Shown here piece by piece: positions 1 through 12,744 of a stretch of 64,000 nt of DNA. The translations under genes were made by a program, and so were the position numbers. The notes below the pieces were generated by a model, which had not been told where the DNA came from, searched no databases, and saw only the letters and a list, made by a program, of their open reading frames with translations. The DNA comes from Mantis religiosa (lineage: Eukaryota > Arthropoda > Insecta > Mantodea > Mantidae): assembly GCA_030765055.1 (NCBI GenBank), contig CM060947.1, positions 263,844,603 through 263,908,602 on the forward strand, given 5' to 3'. Each line of letters opens with the position of its first letter. Positions within the stretch are counted from its first letter, which is position 1.

Positions 1-870
1 CTTTTTGGACATCAAGATAAAAAAATGAACAACAAACTCACCTTTGGTATTTACAGGAAACCGACACACACAGATAATTACATTAAGAACAACAGTTTCA
101 ACCCAAAACAACACCAACATGCCATTTTCAACAGTTTAATCTTTCGGATGATCAACTTTCCACTAAACAGAGAAGAGTATCAAGAAGAATACCTACACAT
201 AAAAAAGTAGCTATATCCAACGGTTTCAACCCAAATTAAGTGGACAAAACAGTTAACAGACTCAACAAAGCTAAGAAAATAAAAGAAACCACCACCCTAG
301 AACCTACAGGAGAAAAAGAGAAAAAACTTTTTAAAAAATTCACCTTCCACCCATCAGCCTATAACAAATTCAAAAAAAATCTTCTCAAAACACAACATAA
401 CTCTTGCACCTCAAAATAGGTTTAATATCAGAAATTTGTTAAAAGGCCCTCCCAAAAATTCAATCACAACCAAAGAAAAACAAGGAATCTATGAGATCAA
501 ATGTGAAACTTTCCCTAAAATGTATATAGTAAAAACAAAAATAAATATTTACATCAGAAGTAAAGAACATCTTAGAAACATTAAAAATGGTGAAACAGAA
601 AAATCAGCAGTGGCTTTTCATTTTTTGAATACTAAACATGACATCAACTTGGAAACATCTCTAATAAAATATGTTAATCACCCCATAGACCTTTCCGTAT
701 AGGAAAAAATCTTCAACAAAAATCGTCATAGAGTCATGAATTTTGAAACTCCACCACCGGACATCTTTGACAAGTACATCACGCCATCTATTGACAACAC
801 GGAGAAAGAGGAAACCACTACAACTTACACTAATCGAGTATCAGCTGATGATAGGAGCAAGAGCTCTTGA
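1..870 (+). pseudogene. Penelope-like retroelement, 3' part (RT end plus GIY-YIG endonuclease)
   Basis: This is the decayed C-terminal half of a Penelope-like element polyprotein, cut by the window edge. At 25-207 the frame reads FGIYRKPTHTDNYI followed by PLNREEYQEEY, which resembles the end of the PLE reverse transcriptase. At 481-540 the peptide KQGIYEIKCETFPKMYIVKT shows the GIY motif and the C-x-x-C-type region of the PLE GIY-YIG endonuclease, followed by an R-x-x-EH segment near 570. The reading continues past a stop at 700-702 to an end near 868-870 (DDRSKSS). At least two frame changes and internal stops separate the blocks, so it is dead. A second, more decayed copy lies at 2480-3290. 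The family call rests on remembered motif order; the subfamily is not resolved. Confidence 0.75.
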
Positions 871-2140
871 AACATGTCCTGTGAATAAACAGTGTGAGTG
901 AAGCAATGTGTCAATATCTTTTTGATTCACTTTTGTACTAATTTGTGCTTCACTGTCCCTACGCTTCTTCCAAGTTTATACTTTGAGTTATATAATGTTT
1001 ATATAAGTTTATGTAAATATGTCATTATTATTTTCAAGTTTCTGTTACATGTAGCTGAAAATGTGTTACTAATATAGTTTGTAGAAACTTGCTGTTTTGG
1101 GAGATAATACTCTTATATCCCTGTTTGTCACTTTACACGACTGTGAGCAGGTAACAACGCGGGATTACTTCTGGAAACTTCCTCAGAGCGTGTAAACAAC
1201 CCCCTTTGTTCGCCACGAACCTGCCATATCATTATATGTATATATCCGAGGCGTGAATCTGGAAAGCAAATTCAAATAATCTTCTCGTTCGCCAACTCAA
1301 GTTCATTTTGTGTGTTTCTCACGTTACCCAAATCACCACCTGTACTCGTATCCAAGTTTGCTCGTGAAAGGAAGTCCTCTGTCAATGGGAGAGCTGCTGC
1401 CGTCTAGGATTACAATCAGGCATTCATCATGAGATTGAAGGGAGCGAGGAATCCTCTTTCCCTGCTATATATATTAGACCAGAAAATGACGTTTGCAATT
1501 CTCTCTTCTCCTCTCTCAGCGAGAAAGTTAAATGTTTGCCTTGAGGTGTTTTTTGTGTTCTTACATCATTACAAACACATCAAGGAAACGCCGAAATAAG
1601 AACAGAGAAACAAAAAGTCAGTTTATGACGTATTTCGTAGAAAAAACAACGTATCATTTCACAACGAAATGAAATTGGAGAGTAATGGTAGAAGGATTAG
1701 GTGTTTTAAAATATTTATTTATCTCATAAGTGACTCTGTGGTCTGTATTAAAGAGTGTGTGGGTTCGAGCTTTCTGCTTTGAGTTATTTCAAGATTTTCG
1801 CTGGTTATTAGGAGGATGCCATGTGCTAAATATGCGGGAGTTTTGGCAGAAATTTTGCTCAGTTAAACGTGTACCTCTGGATAGGGGAACGACTGCGAAT
1901 GTGAATTTCTTCAAATTCATTAAAATTATATCAAAATTACAAGATAATATGTTTCCTACCAATTTTTGCAGATTTTGAACTGTACAACCTTGATATTGGT
2001 TGTGTAGTTAAAATTTTTTTCTTGGTCCATTGTCAAAATATTAAATTAAACACATATTTATATTTTATTTCTGTTCGACACTTCCCTAACGTATTGGAAT
2101 TTTGTGATGTACCAACGAATATTTATGGATGCTATCTTTT
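871..2140. other. AT-rich stretch without recognised genes
   Basis: No coding region, tRNA-like head or tandem repeat is recognisable. The only long frame (1730-1978, plus) has no family resemblance and is read as chance. The stretch separates the first Penelope-like copy from a mariner 5' end. Confidence 0.6.
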
Positions 2141-2141
2141 A

Positions 2142-2290
2142 CGAGGGTGGTCTGGAAGGTAAATAAAAGCTAGTCAATTTCGTTGTTCATCTGTTGACAT
2201 TTGCTCATCAAAGTTTTAGCCCTTTTGGACGCTCAGTTGTTATGTAACAGTCTTTTGTTCAGTGATGGGAGTGTCGGTAGTGTTTTATCC
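2142..2290 (+). mobile_element. Mariner 5' terminus (truncated copy)
   Basis: The sequence opens with CGAGGGTGGTCTG directly after a TA at 2140-2141. Through about 2280 it tracks the 5' terminal inverted repeat and leader of the mariner that starts at 42066; the shared leader includes GGACGCTCAGTTGTTATGTA. No transposase codons and no 3' terminus follow, so this is a 5' fragment of the same family. Unlike the 42066 copy, it lacks the roughly 25 bp between the repeat and the AAATAAAAGCTAGT segment. Confidence 0.7.
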
Positions 2291-2479
2291 TTTTTGAGTT
2301 TTTGTGTTATATATATTTACTGTCTATAAAATTTCTTATAAATATTCTGATTTTAATTGGCTTTTCACCTGACTTGTTTCCCCGAGAATTGCTTGAATAT
2401 AGATAAACTATTTTTTTTTTCTCTTTCAGGGTTGAATCCTAATGAACTGTTACAACTTAATATGTTTTACTAGTAAATA

Positions 2480-3290
2480 TTAAAAGCAGAAGCATTATTA
2501 ACAGTGAAGTATTCTTCATATTTAAGTTTGACTTATGCCTTTAGAAGTCTAATTCACCGGCTATACAACATCCCACTGAGTAAGGATGAATTTTTGAAAG
2601 AACAACAACACATAAAAGACATAGCGGTATTAAATGGATTCAACCCAGCCATCATAAGGAACATGATGAAGAGAAAAGAAAAACTGAAGATAAGATAAAA
2701 AAATACCACTCTCACACCACTTAAAAACATAAATTGGCAATATAGAAAATTCACCTACCATCCATAAGCTTTTTGAAAATTTGAACGAATCTTCAAAAAC
2801 TAAACTTAAAACTAGCACCCCAAAACAAATTCAGTCTGAGGAACCTGCTAAATAAACCACTGAAAAATGCAATCCCCAACAATTTGAAATCAGGAATTTA
2901 TCAGATTAATTGTGAAACCTGTGAAAAAAGCTACTAGGAAATACTAAGAGAAACTTGTTAACCAGGCAAAAAGGACACCAGAGAAACATTAAGTTGAAAC
3001 AAACAGAAAAATCTGCAGTTTCACACCATTTTTGGACAGAAAACCACAACATTGGCCACAACATTAAGCTGTTAAAATCTTTAAGTACACCCATAGAATT
3101 GGATATTTGGGAAAACTATTCATAAACAAAAACCGTGATAAAGTTATAAATTTTGAAATCCCGGAATTAAATGAAGTATTAGAACTTAGTGCCCCTAACA
3201 CCAGATGGCAGAGTGATCGGAGCTCCGTAGTAGTGGAAGAAGAGGAAGGTTCATTTAGTCACCAAACAGCTGAGGGTGAGATCGAATGAT
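2480..3290 (+). pseudogene. Penelope-like retroelement, second degraded copy
   Basis: This has the same block order as the copy at 1-870. An RT-end segment at 2504-2695 (FRSLIHRLYNIPLSKDEF) comes first, then a GIY-YIG start at 2885-2935 reading KSGIYQINCETCEKSY before a stop, then a tail at 3107-3286 ending near 3289. Several stops and frame changes lie between the blocks. The two copies agree in protein architecture more than in nucleotides, so they look like old, independent insertions of one lineage. No terminal repeats typical of PLEs were found. Confidence 0.7.
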
Positions 3291-3389
3291 CTTGAAAACG
3301 TTTCAATTATACATCAACAAGTAAGTGAAGTTTGAGTGTAAACATAGTGACTCATAAATCAAACTTAAATATGTTTTACTAGTACTTAA

Positions 3390-4246
3390 ACCTTCTGTAC
3401 AACTCTTGTATTCTCCTTAGCATGGATTACACCAAAGATTGTGTTGTAATTTTAAACCATATCTCTAGTAGATCGTTCTATAGATCCTTTATATTAGATA
3501 TCTGATGATTTCTAATATTTTTGTCCAGTATACTCCACAAATTCTCTATTAGGTTAATGTCTGGGGATTGCGTTGATGTCGACATCCATCGTGGAGTATT
3601 ATACAACAACCATAACCTTACATCTAGAGCTGTGTGTTTTGGATCATTATCTTGTGTGAAAATATAATCCTCAGAAACACCCATATTATTTACACTTCTG
3701 AACAGGTGTGTTCTGAGGATGTTTATATAAACTTATGGTACATAATTCCATCAATAAAACACAAATCCCCCACACCATTTGCACTCGTGTAGCCCCAGAC
3801 AAGTACTGAACCGCCTCCATGTTTAACTGAAGCTGTTATATTTTTCTCCTCAAGCTCACAGTTCTCTTTCTCCACACTATTACTCGCCCTTTTGGCTTAA
3901 AGAGCTCAAATTGACTCTGCTCAGTAAATACAACCTTCTTCCAGAAATCAAACTTTCTTTTGTTCTTTTGCAAAAGCACCTCGCTTCTTTTTGTTGATTT
4001 TACTGATGTATGGTTTTGTACGGGCTGTTCGGTCTCTATACTCGGCTTCATAAAGCACGTTTCTTATAGTTTGTGCTGAAACCGCCTTTCGTGTGCGTGT
4101 TTGAACTGCAATAGAAAGTTTTGGAGCACTTAGTTTAGGATTTTTCTGGACTTCTCTAAGTAACTGTTTCTCCATCTCGGACAGAACTGCAGGACGACCG
4201 ATTCTTGATCGATTTTCGTAAATATTATTCTGATTAGACCTGTATA
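3390..4246 (-). pseudogene. Tc1-like transposase, broken by a mariner insertion
   Basis: Read on the minus strand, the order is a helix-turn-helix region at about 4240-3960 (GRPAVLSEMEKQLLREVQKN), a middle block at 4051-3836 (VVFTEQSQFELF, which carries the usual first-catalytic-region context), and a C-terminal block at 3684-3478 with TQDNDPKHTA and SPDINLIENLW. The last two are typical Tc1 second-Asp and Glu motifs. After a stop at 3475-3477 the same frame still resembles the Tc1 C-terminus to about 3395. Frame changes between the blocks make it inactive. The N-terminus is cut at about 4247, where the neighbouring mariner begins next to a TA. Confidence 0.8.
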
Positions 4247-4248
4247 TA

Positions 4249-5200
4249 CGCGGGCTGTTCAATAAAGAATGATCACAAATTTTTTTGACAACGTACCTCA
4301 ACTCATTCTCATAATTTTGATGGTCCTTCTCAAAATAGTCTCCCCTGAATGCGATGCACTTGTCCCAGCGCTTCTGCCAGTCTTCAAAGACATGCTGGAA
4401 ACATTTTTTTGAGAAATCCTTCAAAATCGCCTCTGCAGGCTTCACCACTGCTTCTGATGATGGATAATGCATCCCATGAAGGCGTTTCTTCAACTTAGGG
4501 AACAGGAAAAAGTGACATGGGGTTAAATCCGGACTATAGGGAGGGTGAGAGATGCATTTCACGTTGATTTTTACAAGATATTCAGCAACATTGGCAGTAT
4601 ACGACCGCGCATTATCGTGGTAAAGCATCCAGCCTACTTCATGGAAATGTGGTCTTTTGAGCCTGATATGGACTTGCAAGATTTTCAGGACATCCCTGTA
4701 GAATTGTCCAGCTACTGATGTGTGTGCAGGTAGAACATGTTGATAAACGATTCCATGAATGCCAAAGAATGAGATGACCATAACTTTCCCAGCAGAAGCA
4801 ACCACTTTTGCTTTTTTGTGGGTTGGTGATGAAGGAGATTTCCACACTGAGCTTTGCTGTTTGCTCTCAGGATCAAAATGATGTAGCCAAGTTTCATCAG
4901 CAGTGATTACGTTTGAAAGAAACTCCGGATCTTCCTCTAACATCAACTTTAACTGCATGTGAATGTTCTTTTGTTCGGGAATCAACAGTCTTGGAACACA
5001 TCGCGCACAAACACGTCTGATGTTTCCGTCACCAACGTGTGGGTGGCACCCAGTAAAATGATCCTGAAGAAGGCCATGGAGTTGACAATGGACGACAGCT
5101 CGACGTTTATTAATTTGACACGGCTGATCACCCGCGAAGCCTTGATTAGTGATGCTTACCGTGAAAGCTTCAAGTCTTGCAATATTGCGTGTTCTCATCT
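4249..5200 (-). pseudogene. Mariner transposase, N-terminally truncated, inserted in the Tc1 copy
   Basis: The minus-strand frame runs from about 5198 to the element end near 4249. It contains the first catalytic region ITADETWLHHFDPESK (near 4900) and the second YHDNARSYTA (near 4610). The third motif, SPDLTPCHFFLF (near 4515), carries His where this family has Asp, a single-base change. The N-terminal paired-box-like half is missing; only about 90 residues precede the first Asp, against about 150 in full mariners. One end is well defined: CGCGGGCTGTTCAATAAAG after a TA at 4247-4248. No matching inverted end is seen near 5200. The open frame continues without a stop into the Tc1 relic, giving a fortuitous 416-codon chimera. 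Confidence 0.8.
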
Positions 5201-5242
5201 TGAAAACAGCACTATTAATTTAAAACATACTAAACAAAGCAT

Positions 5243-5490
5243 GGAAGGCCCGCCTCAGTAGCGTAGATGTTAGCATGTCTGCCTCACGTTCAAGAGGTCC
5301 CGAGTTCAAATCTCGGACAGGGTGAGTTACCTGGATAAGGTTTTTCCGGGGTTTTCGCTCATTCTTCAAGACTAATGTCGGGTAACTCTAAGCTCCATGG
5401 ACCCTGGACTCATTTGAGCATCATTTCACCCAATTCATTCACCGTCCGATATGATTTAACTTTGGAGAAGTAAATTACAAAAACAAAAAC
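5243..5490 (+). mobile_element. tRNA-derived SINE, family 1 (copy a)
   Basis: The left part is a tRNA-like head with an A-box-like segment (TAGCGTAGATGTTAGCATGT) and a B-box-like GTTCAAATCTC. It is followed by a body with GGATAAGGTTTTTCCGGGG and CCATGGACCCTGG, and an A-rich end. Two other copies lie at 17925-18147 (minus) and 33733-33968 (plus), which makes this a real dispersed family. Transcription by RNA polymerase III is inferred from the boxes. Confidence 0.85.
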
Positions 5491-5692
5491 ATAAAAAAGA
5501 CCAAAGCATGGCAGAATTAACATTTGATGTGTAACAGTATTTTTGGGTTATGTTCGGAGGAATTATGAAGGGATTATGAATTTATAGAAATATATGTGGT
5601 TGTGTGATTGGCCGAAGTGGTGAGACGGGGTATGACGTAGTGTGGTGACGTGCCATTGGATCAGCTAATCACAAAATTAAGTAGAAGTAACG

Positions 5693-8600
5693 ATAGTAAC
5701 GATAAATCAATAATCTAGCTTCATGGTGGAAAAATGACGCGGAGAGGATAAAAGTTTTGAATAGTAAGAGATAAATCAATAATCTAGCTTTATGGTGGAA
5801 AAATGACGCGGAGAAGATAAAAGTTTTGAATAGTAAGAGATAAATCAATAATCTAGCTTTATGGTGGAAAAATGACGCGGAGAAGATAAAAGTTTTGAAT
5901 AGTAAGAGATAAATCAATAATCTAGCTTTATGGTGGAAAAATGACGCGGAGAAGATAAAAGTTTTGAGTAGTAAGAGATAAATCAATAATCTAGCTTTAT
6001 GGTGGAAAAATGACGCGGAGAAGATAAAAGTTTTGAATAGTAAGATATAAATCAATAATCTAGCTTTATGGTGGAAAAATGACGCGGAGAAGATAAAAGT
6101 TTTGAATAGTAAGAGATAAATCAATAATCTAGCTTTATGGTGGAAAAATGACGCGGGGAAGATAAAAGTTTTGAATAGTAAGAGATAAATCAATAATCTA
6201 GCTTTATGGTGGAAAAATGACGCGGATAAGATAAAAGTTTTGAATAGTAAGAGATAAATCAATAATCTAGCTTTGTGGTGGAAAAATGACGCGGATAAGA
6301 TAAAAGTTTTGAATAGTAAGAGATAAATCAATAATCTAGCTTTGTGGTGGAAAAATGACGCGGAGAAGATAAAAGTTTTGAATAGTAAGAGATAAATCAA
6401 TAATCTAGCTTTGTGGTGGAAAAATGACGCGGAGAAGATAAAAGTTTTGAATAGTAAGAGATAAATCAATAATCTAGCTTTATGGTGGAAAAATGACGCG
6501 GATAAGATAAAAGTTTTGAATAGTAAGAGATAAATCAATAATCTAGCTTTGTGGTGGAAAAATGACGCGGAGAAGATAAAAGTTTTGAATAGTAAGAGAT
6601 AAATCAATAATCTAGCTTTATGGTGGAAAAATGACGCGGATAAGATAAAAGTTTTGAATAGTAAGAGATAAATCAATAATCTAGCTTTGTGGTGGAAAAA
6701 TGACGCGGATAAGATAAAAGTTTTGAATAGAAAGAGATAAATCAATAATCTAGCTTTATGGTGGAAAAATGACGCGGATAAGATAAAAGTTTTGAATAGT
6801 AAGAGATAAATCAATAATCTAGCTTTGTGGTGGAAAAATGACGCGGAGAAGATAAAAGTTTTGAATAGTAAGAGATAAATCAATAATCTAGCTTTATGGT
6901 GGAAAAATGACGCGGATAAGATAAAAGTTTTGAATAGTAAGAGATAAATCAATAATCTAGCTTTATGGTGGACGCGGATAAGATAAAAGTTTTGAATAGT
7001 AGGAGATAAATCAATAATCTAGCTTTATGGTGGAAAAATGACGCGGATAAAATAAAAGTTTTGAATAGTAAGAAATAAATCAATAATCTAGCTTTATGGT
7101 GGAAAAATGACGCGGAGAAGATAAAAGTTTTGAATAGTAAGAAATAAATCAATAATCTAGCTTTATGGTGGAAAAATGACGCGGAGAAGATAAAAGTTTT
7201 GAATAGTAAGAGATAAATCAATAATCTAGCTTTATGGTGGAAAAATGACGCGGATAAGATAAAAGTTTTGAATAGAAATAAATAACACAATAATCTAGCA
7301 TTATGGGGGAAAAATGACGCGGATAAGATAAAAGTTTTGAATAGAAATAAATAACTCAATAATCTAGCATTATGGGGGAAAAATGACGCGGATAAGATAA
7401 AAGTTTTGAATAGAAATAAATAAATCAATAATCTAGCTTTATGGTTGAAAAATGACGCGCAGAAGATAAAAGTTTTGAATAGTAAGAGATAAATCAATAA
7501 TCTAGCTTTATGGTGGAAAAATGACGCGCAGAAGATAAAAGTTTTGAATAGTAAGAGATAAATCAATAATCTAGCTTCATGGTGGAAAAATGACGCGCAG
7601 AAGATAAAAGTTTTGAATAGTAAGAGATAAATCAATAATCTAGCTTTATGGTGGAAAAATGACGCGGAGAAGATAAAAGTTTTGAATAGTAAGAAATAAA
7701 TCAATAATCTAGCTTCATGGTGGAAAAATGACGCGGAGAAGATAAAAGTATTGAATAGTAAGGGATAAATCAATAATCTAGCTTTATGGTGGAAAAATGA
7801 CGCGGATAAGATAAAAGTTTTGAATAGTAAGAGATAAATCAATAATCTAGCTTTATGGTGGAAAAATGACGCGGAGAAGATAAAAGTTTTGAATAGTAAG
7901 AGATAAATCAATAATCTAGCTTTATGGTGGAAAAATGACGCGGATAAGATAAAAGTTTTGAATAGTAAGAGATAAATCAATAATCTAGCTTTGTGGTGGA
8001 AAAATGACGCGGAGAAGATAAAAGTTTTGAATAGTAAGAGATAAATCAATAATCTAGCTTTATGGTGGAAAAATGACGCGGATAAGATAAAAGTTTTGAA
8101 TAGTAAGAGATAAATAAATAATCTAGCTTTATGGTGGACGCGGATAAGATAAAAGTTTTGAATAGTAAGAGATAAATTAATAATCTAGCTTTATGGTGGA
8201 AAAATGACGCGGATAAGATAAAAGTTTTGAATAGTAAGAGATAAATCAATAATCTAGCTTTATGGTGGAAAAATGACGCGGAGAAGATAAAAGTTTTGAA
8301 TAGTAAGAGATAAATCAATAATCTAGCTTTATGGTGGAAAAATGACGCGGGGAAGATAAAAGTTTTGAATAGTAAGAAATAAATTAATAATCTAGCTTTA
8401 TGGTGGAAAAATGACGCGGATAAGATAAAAGTTTTGAATAGTAAGAGATAAATCAATAATCTAGCTTTATGGTGGAAAAATGACGCGGAGAAGATAAAAG
8501 TTTTGAATAGTAAGAGATAAATCAATAATCTAGCTTTATGGTGGAAAAATGACGCGGGGAAGATAAAAGTTTTGAATAGTAAGAGATAAATCAATAATCT

Positions 8601-11600
8601 AGCTTTATGGTGGAAAAATGACGCGGATAAGATAAAAGTTTTGAATAGTAAGAGATAAATCAATAATCTAGCTTTGTGGTGGAAAAATGACGCGGATAAG
8701 ATAAAAGTTTTGAATAGTAAGAGATAAATCAATAATCTAGCTTTGTGGTGGAAAAATGACGCGGATAAGATAAAAGTTTTGAATAGTAAGAAATAAATCA
8801 ATAATCTAGCTTTATGGTGGAAAACTGACGCGGATAAGATAAAAGTTTTGAATAGTAAGAAATAAATTAATAATCTAGCTTTATGGTGGAAAAATGACGC
8901 GGATAAGATAAAAGTTTTGAATAGTAAGAGATAAATCAATAATCTAGCTTTATGGTGGAAAAATGACGCGGAGAAGATAAAAGTTTTGAATAGTAAGAGA
9001 TAAATCAATAATCTAGCTTTATGGTGGAAAAATGACGCGGGGAAGATAAAAGTTTTGAATAGTAAGAGATAAATCAATAATCTAGCTTTATGGTGGAAAA
9101 ATGACGCGGATAAGATAAAAGTTTTGAATAGTAAGAGATAAATCAATAATCTAGCTTTATGGTGGAAAAATGACGCGGATAAGATAAAAGTTTTGAATAG
9201 TAAGAGATAAATCAATAATCTAGCTTTGTGGTGGAAAAATGACGCGGATAAGATAAAAGTTTTGAATAGAAAGAGATAAATCAATAATCTAGCTTTATGG
9301 TGGAAAAATGACGCGGATAAGATAAAAGTTTTGAATAGTAAGAGATAAATCAATAATCTAGCTTTGTGGTGGAAAAATGACGCGGAGAAGATAAAAGTTT
9401 TGAATAGTAAGAGATAAATCAATAATCTAGCTTTATGGTGGAAAAATGACGCGGATAAGATAAAAGTTTTGAATAGTAAGAGATAAATCAATAATCTAGC
9501 TTTATGGTGGACGCGGATAAGATAAAAGTTTTGAATAGTAGGAGATAAATCAATAATCTAGCTTTATGGTGGAAAAATGACGCGGATAAAATAAAAGTTT
9601 TGAATAGTAAGAAATAAATCAATAATCTAGCTTTATGGTGGAAAAATGACGCGGAGAAGATAAAAGTTTTGAATAGTAAGAAATAAATCAATAATCTAGC
9701 TTTATGGTGGAAAAATGACGCGGAGAAGATAAAAGTTTTGAATAGTAAGAGATAAATCAATAATCTAGCTTTATGGTGGAAAAATGACGCGGATAAGATA
9801 AAAGTTTTGATTAGAAATAAATAACACAATAATCTAGCATTATGGGGGAAAAATGACGCGGATAAGATAAAAGTTTTGAATAGAAATAAATAACTCAATA
9901 ATCTAGCATTATGGGGGAAAAATGACGCGGATAAGATAAAAGTTTTGAATAGAAATAAATAAATCAATAATCTAGCTTTATGGTGGAAAAATGACGCGCA
10001 GAAGATAAAAGTTTTGAATAGTAAGAGATAAATCAATAATCTAGCTTTATGGTGGATTTATGACGCGGATAAGATAAAAGTTTTGAATAGTAAGAGATAA
10101 ATCAATAATCTAGCTTCATGGTGGAAAAATGACGCGCAGAAGATAAAATTTTTGAATAGTAAGAGATAAATCAATAATCTAGCTTTATGGTGGAAAAATG
10201 ACGCGGAGAAGATAAAAGTTTTGAATAGTAAGAAATAAATCAATAATCTAGCTTTGTGGTGGAAAAATGACGCGGAGAAGATAAAAGTATTGAATAGTAA
10301 GGGATAACTCAATAATCTAGCATTATGGTGGAAAAATGTTGCGGATAAGATAAAAGTTTTGAATAGTAAGAGATAAATCAATAATCTAGCTTTATGGTGG
10401 AAAAATGACGCGGAGAAGATAAAAGTTTTGAATAGTAAGAGATAAATCAATAATCTAGCTTTATGGTGGAAAAATGACGCGGATAAGATAAAAGTTTTGA
10501 ATAGTAAGAGATAAATCAATAATCTAGCTTTGTGGTGGAAAAATGACGCGGAGAAGATAAAAGTTTTGAATAGTAAGAGATAAATCAATAATCTAGCTTT
10601 ATGGTGGAAAAATGACGCGGATAAGATAAAAGTTTTGAATAGTAAGAGATAAATCAATAATCTAGCTTTATGGTGGACGCGGATAAGATAAAAGTTTTGA
10701 ATAGTAAGAGATAAATCAATAATCTAGCTTTATGGTGGAAAAATGACGCGGATAAGATAAAAGTTTTGAATAGTAAGAGATAAATCAATAATCTAGCTTT
10801 ATGGTGGAAAAATGACGCGGAGAAGATAAAAGTTTTGAATAGTAAGAGATAAATCAATAATCTAGCTTTATGGTGGAAAAATGACGCGGATAAGATAAAA
10901 GTTTTGAATAGTAAGAGATAAATCAATAATCTAGCTTTATGGTGGAAAAATGACGCGGAGAAGATAGAAGTTTTGAATAGTAAGATATAAATCATTAATT
11001 TGGTTTTATGGTGGAAAAATGACGCGGATAAGATAAAAGTTTTGAATAGTAAGAGATAAATCAATAATCTGGCTTTATGGTGGAAAAATATCGCGGATAA
11101 AATAAAAGTTTTGAATAGTAAGAAATAAATCAATAATCTAGCTTTATGGTGGAAAAATGACGCGGAGAAGATAAAAGTTTTGAATAGTAAGAAATAAATC
11201 AATAATCTAGCTTTATGGTGGAAAAATGACGCGGAGAAGATAAAAGTTTTGAATAGTAAGAAATAAATCAATAATCTAGCTTAATGGTGGAAAAATGACG
11301 CGGAGAAGATAAAAGTTTTGAATAGTAAGAAATAAATCAATAATCTAGCTTCATGGTGGAAAAATGACGCGGAGAAGATAAAAGTTTTGAATAGTAAGAA
11401 ATAAATCAATAATCTAGCATCATGGTGGAAAAATGACGCGGAGAAGATAAAAGTTTTGAATAGTAAGAGATAAATCAATAATCTAGCTTTATGGTGGAAA
11501 AATGACGCGGATAAGATAAAAGTTTTGAATAGTAAGATATAAATCATTAATTTGGTTTTATGGTGGAAAAATGACGCGGATAAGATAAAAATTTTGAATA

Positions 11601-12583
11601 GTAAGAGATAAATCAATAATCTAGCTTTATGGTGGAAAAATGACGCGGATAAGATAAAAGTTTTGAATAGTAAGAAATAAATCAATAATCTGGCTTTATG
11701 GTGGAAAAATGACGCGGAGAAGATAAAAGTTTTGAATAGTAAGAGATAAATCAATAATCTAGCTTTATGGTGGAAAATGACGCGGATAAGATAAAAGTTT
11801 TGAATAGTAAGAAATAAATCAATAATCTAGCTTTATGGTGGACGCGGATAAGATAATATTTTTGAATAGTAAGAGATAAATCAATAATCTAGCTTTATGG
11901 TGGAAAAATGACGCGGATAAGATAAAAGTTTTGAATAGTAAGAGATAAATCAATAATCTAGCTTTATGGTGGAAAAATGACGCGGAGAAGATAAAAGTTT
12001 TGAATAGTAAGAGATAAATCAATAATCTAGCTTTATGGTGGAAAAATGACGCGGATAAGATAAAAGTTTTGAATAGTAAGATATAAATCAATAATTTAGC
12101 TTTATGGTGGAAAAATGACGCGGAGAAGATAAAAGTTTTGAATAGTAAGAGATAAATCAATAATCTAGCTTTATGGTGGAAAAATGACGCGGAGAAGATA
12201 GAAGTTTTGAATAGTAAGATATAAATCATTAATTTGGTTTTATGGTGGAAAAATGACGCGGATAAGATAAAAGTTTTGAATAGTAAGAGATAAATCAATA
12301 ATCTGGCTTTATGGTGGAAAAATATCGCGGATAAAATAAAAGTTTTGAATAGTAAGATATAAATCAATAATCTAGCTTTATAGTGGAAAAATGACGCGGA
12401 TAAAATAAAAGCTTTGAATAGTAAGAGATAAATCAATAATCTAGCTTTATGGTGGAAAAATGACGCGGAGAAGATAAAAGTTTTGAATAGTAAGAAATAA
12501 ATCAATAATCTAGCTTTATGGTGGAAAAATGACGCGGATAAGATAAAAGTTTTGAATAGTAAGAGATAGATCAATAATCTCGT
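5693..12583. repeat. 69-bp satellite array, about 100 copies
   Basis: The unit includes AATCAATAATCTAGCTTTAT, then GGTGGAAAAATGACGCGG, then AAAAGTTTTGAATAGTAAG, with a spacing of exactly 69 bp in most places. Because 69 is divisible by three, long open frames appear on the minus strand (five above 180 codons), but they code only for the repeat itself. Some units lack 7 bp (GGTGGACGCGG), at about 6970, 8136, 9508, 10675 and 11840, and these break the frames. Common variants are GATAAG or GAGAAG after the CGCGG, and AGAGATAAA or AGAAATAAA. A block containing rare variants recurs at 2,539 bp, which equals 37 units minus two 7-bp deletions. Confidence 0.97.
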
Positions 12584-12744
12584 TTTAAAGAGACAGAGAT
12601 TTTTATTGTAATGGTGGAGTGTGATGAATACTGCTGCAAGAACAAGAACGTTTTAAGTTATAGTTTGAATCTGTTTAAATACAACAAACTAATGAAGGAA
12701 TGTATCACACAAATTTTCTCGTGGAACTCGATTGATACTTCAAA
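12584..12744. other. Right flank of the 69-bp array
   Basis: A short unique AT-rich segment between the last satellite unit and the 3' tail of a minus-strand retroelement. Nothing is recognised in it. Confidence 0.5.

Noticed and set aside
4959..5261. 100-codon plus-strand ORF
   Set aside because: Antisense of the mariner transposase relic.
5669..12574. Large hydrophobic proteins of 150-480 residues on the minus strand
   Set aside because: They are translations of the 69-bp satellite, broken wherever a unit has lost 7 bp. No start context, no non-repeat domain.
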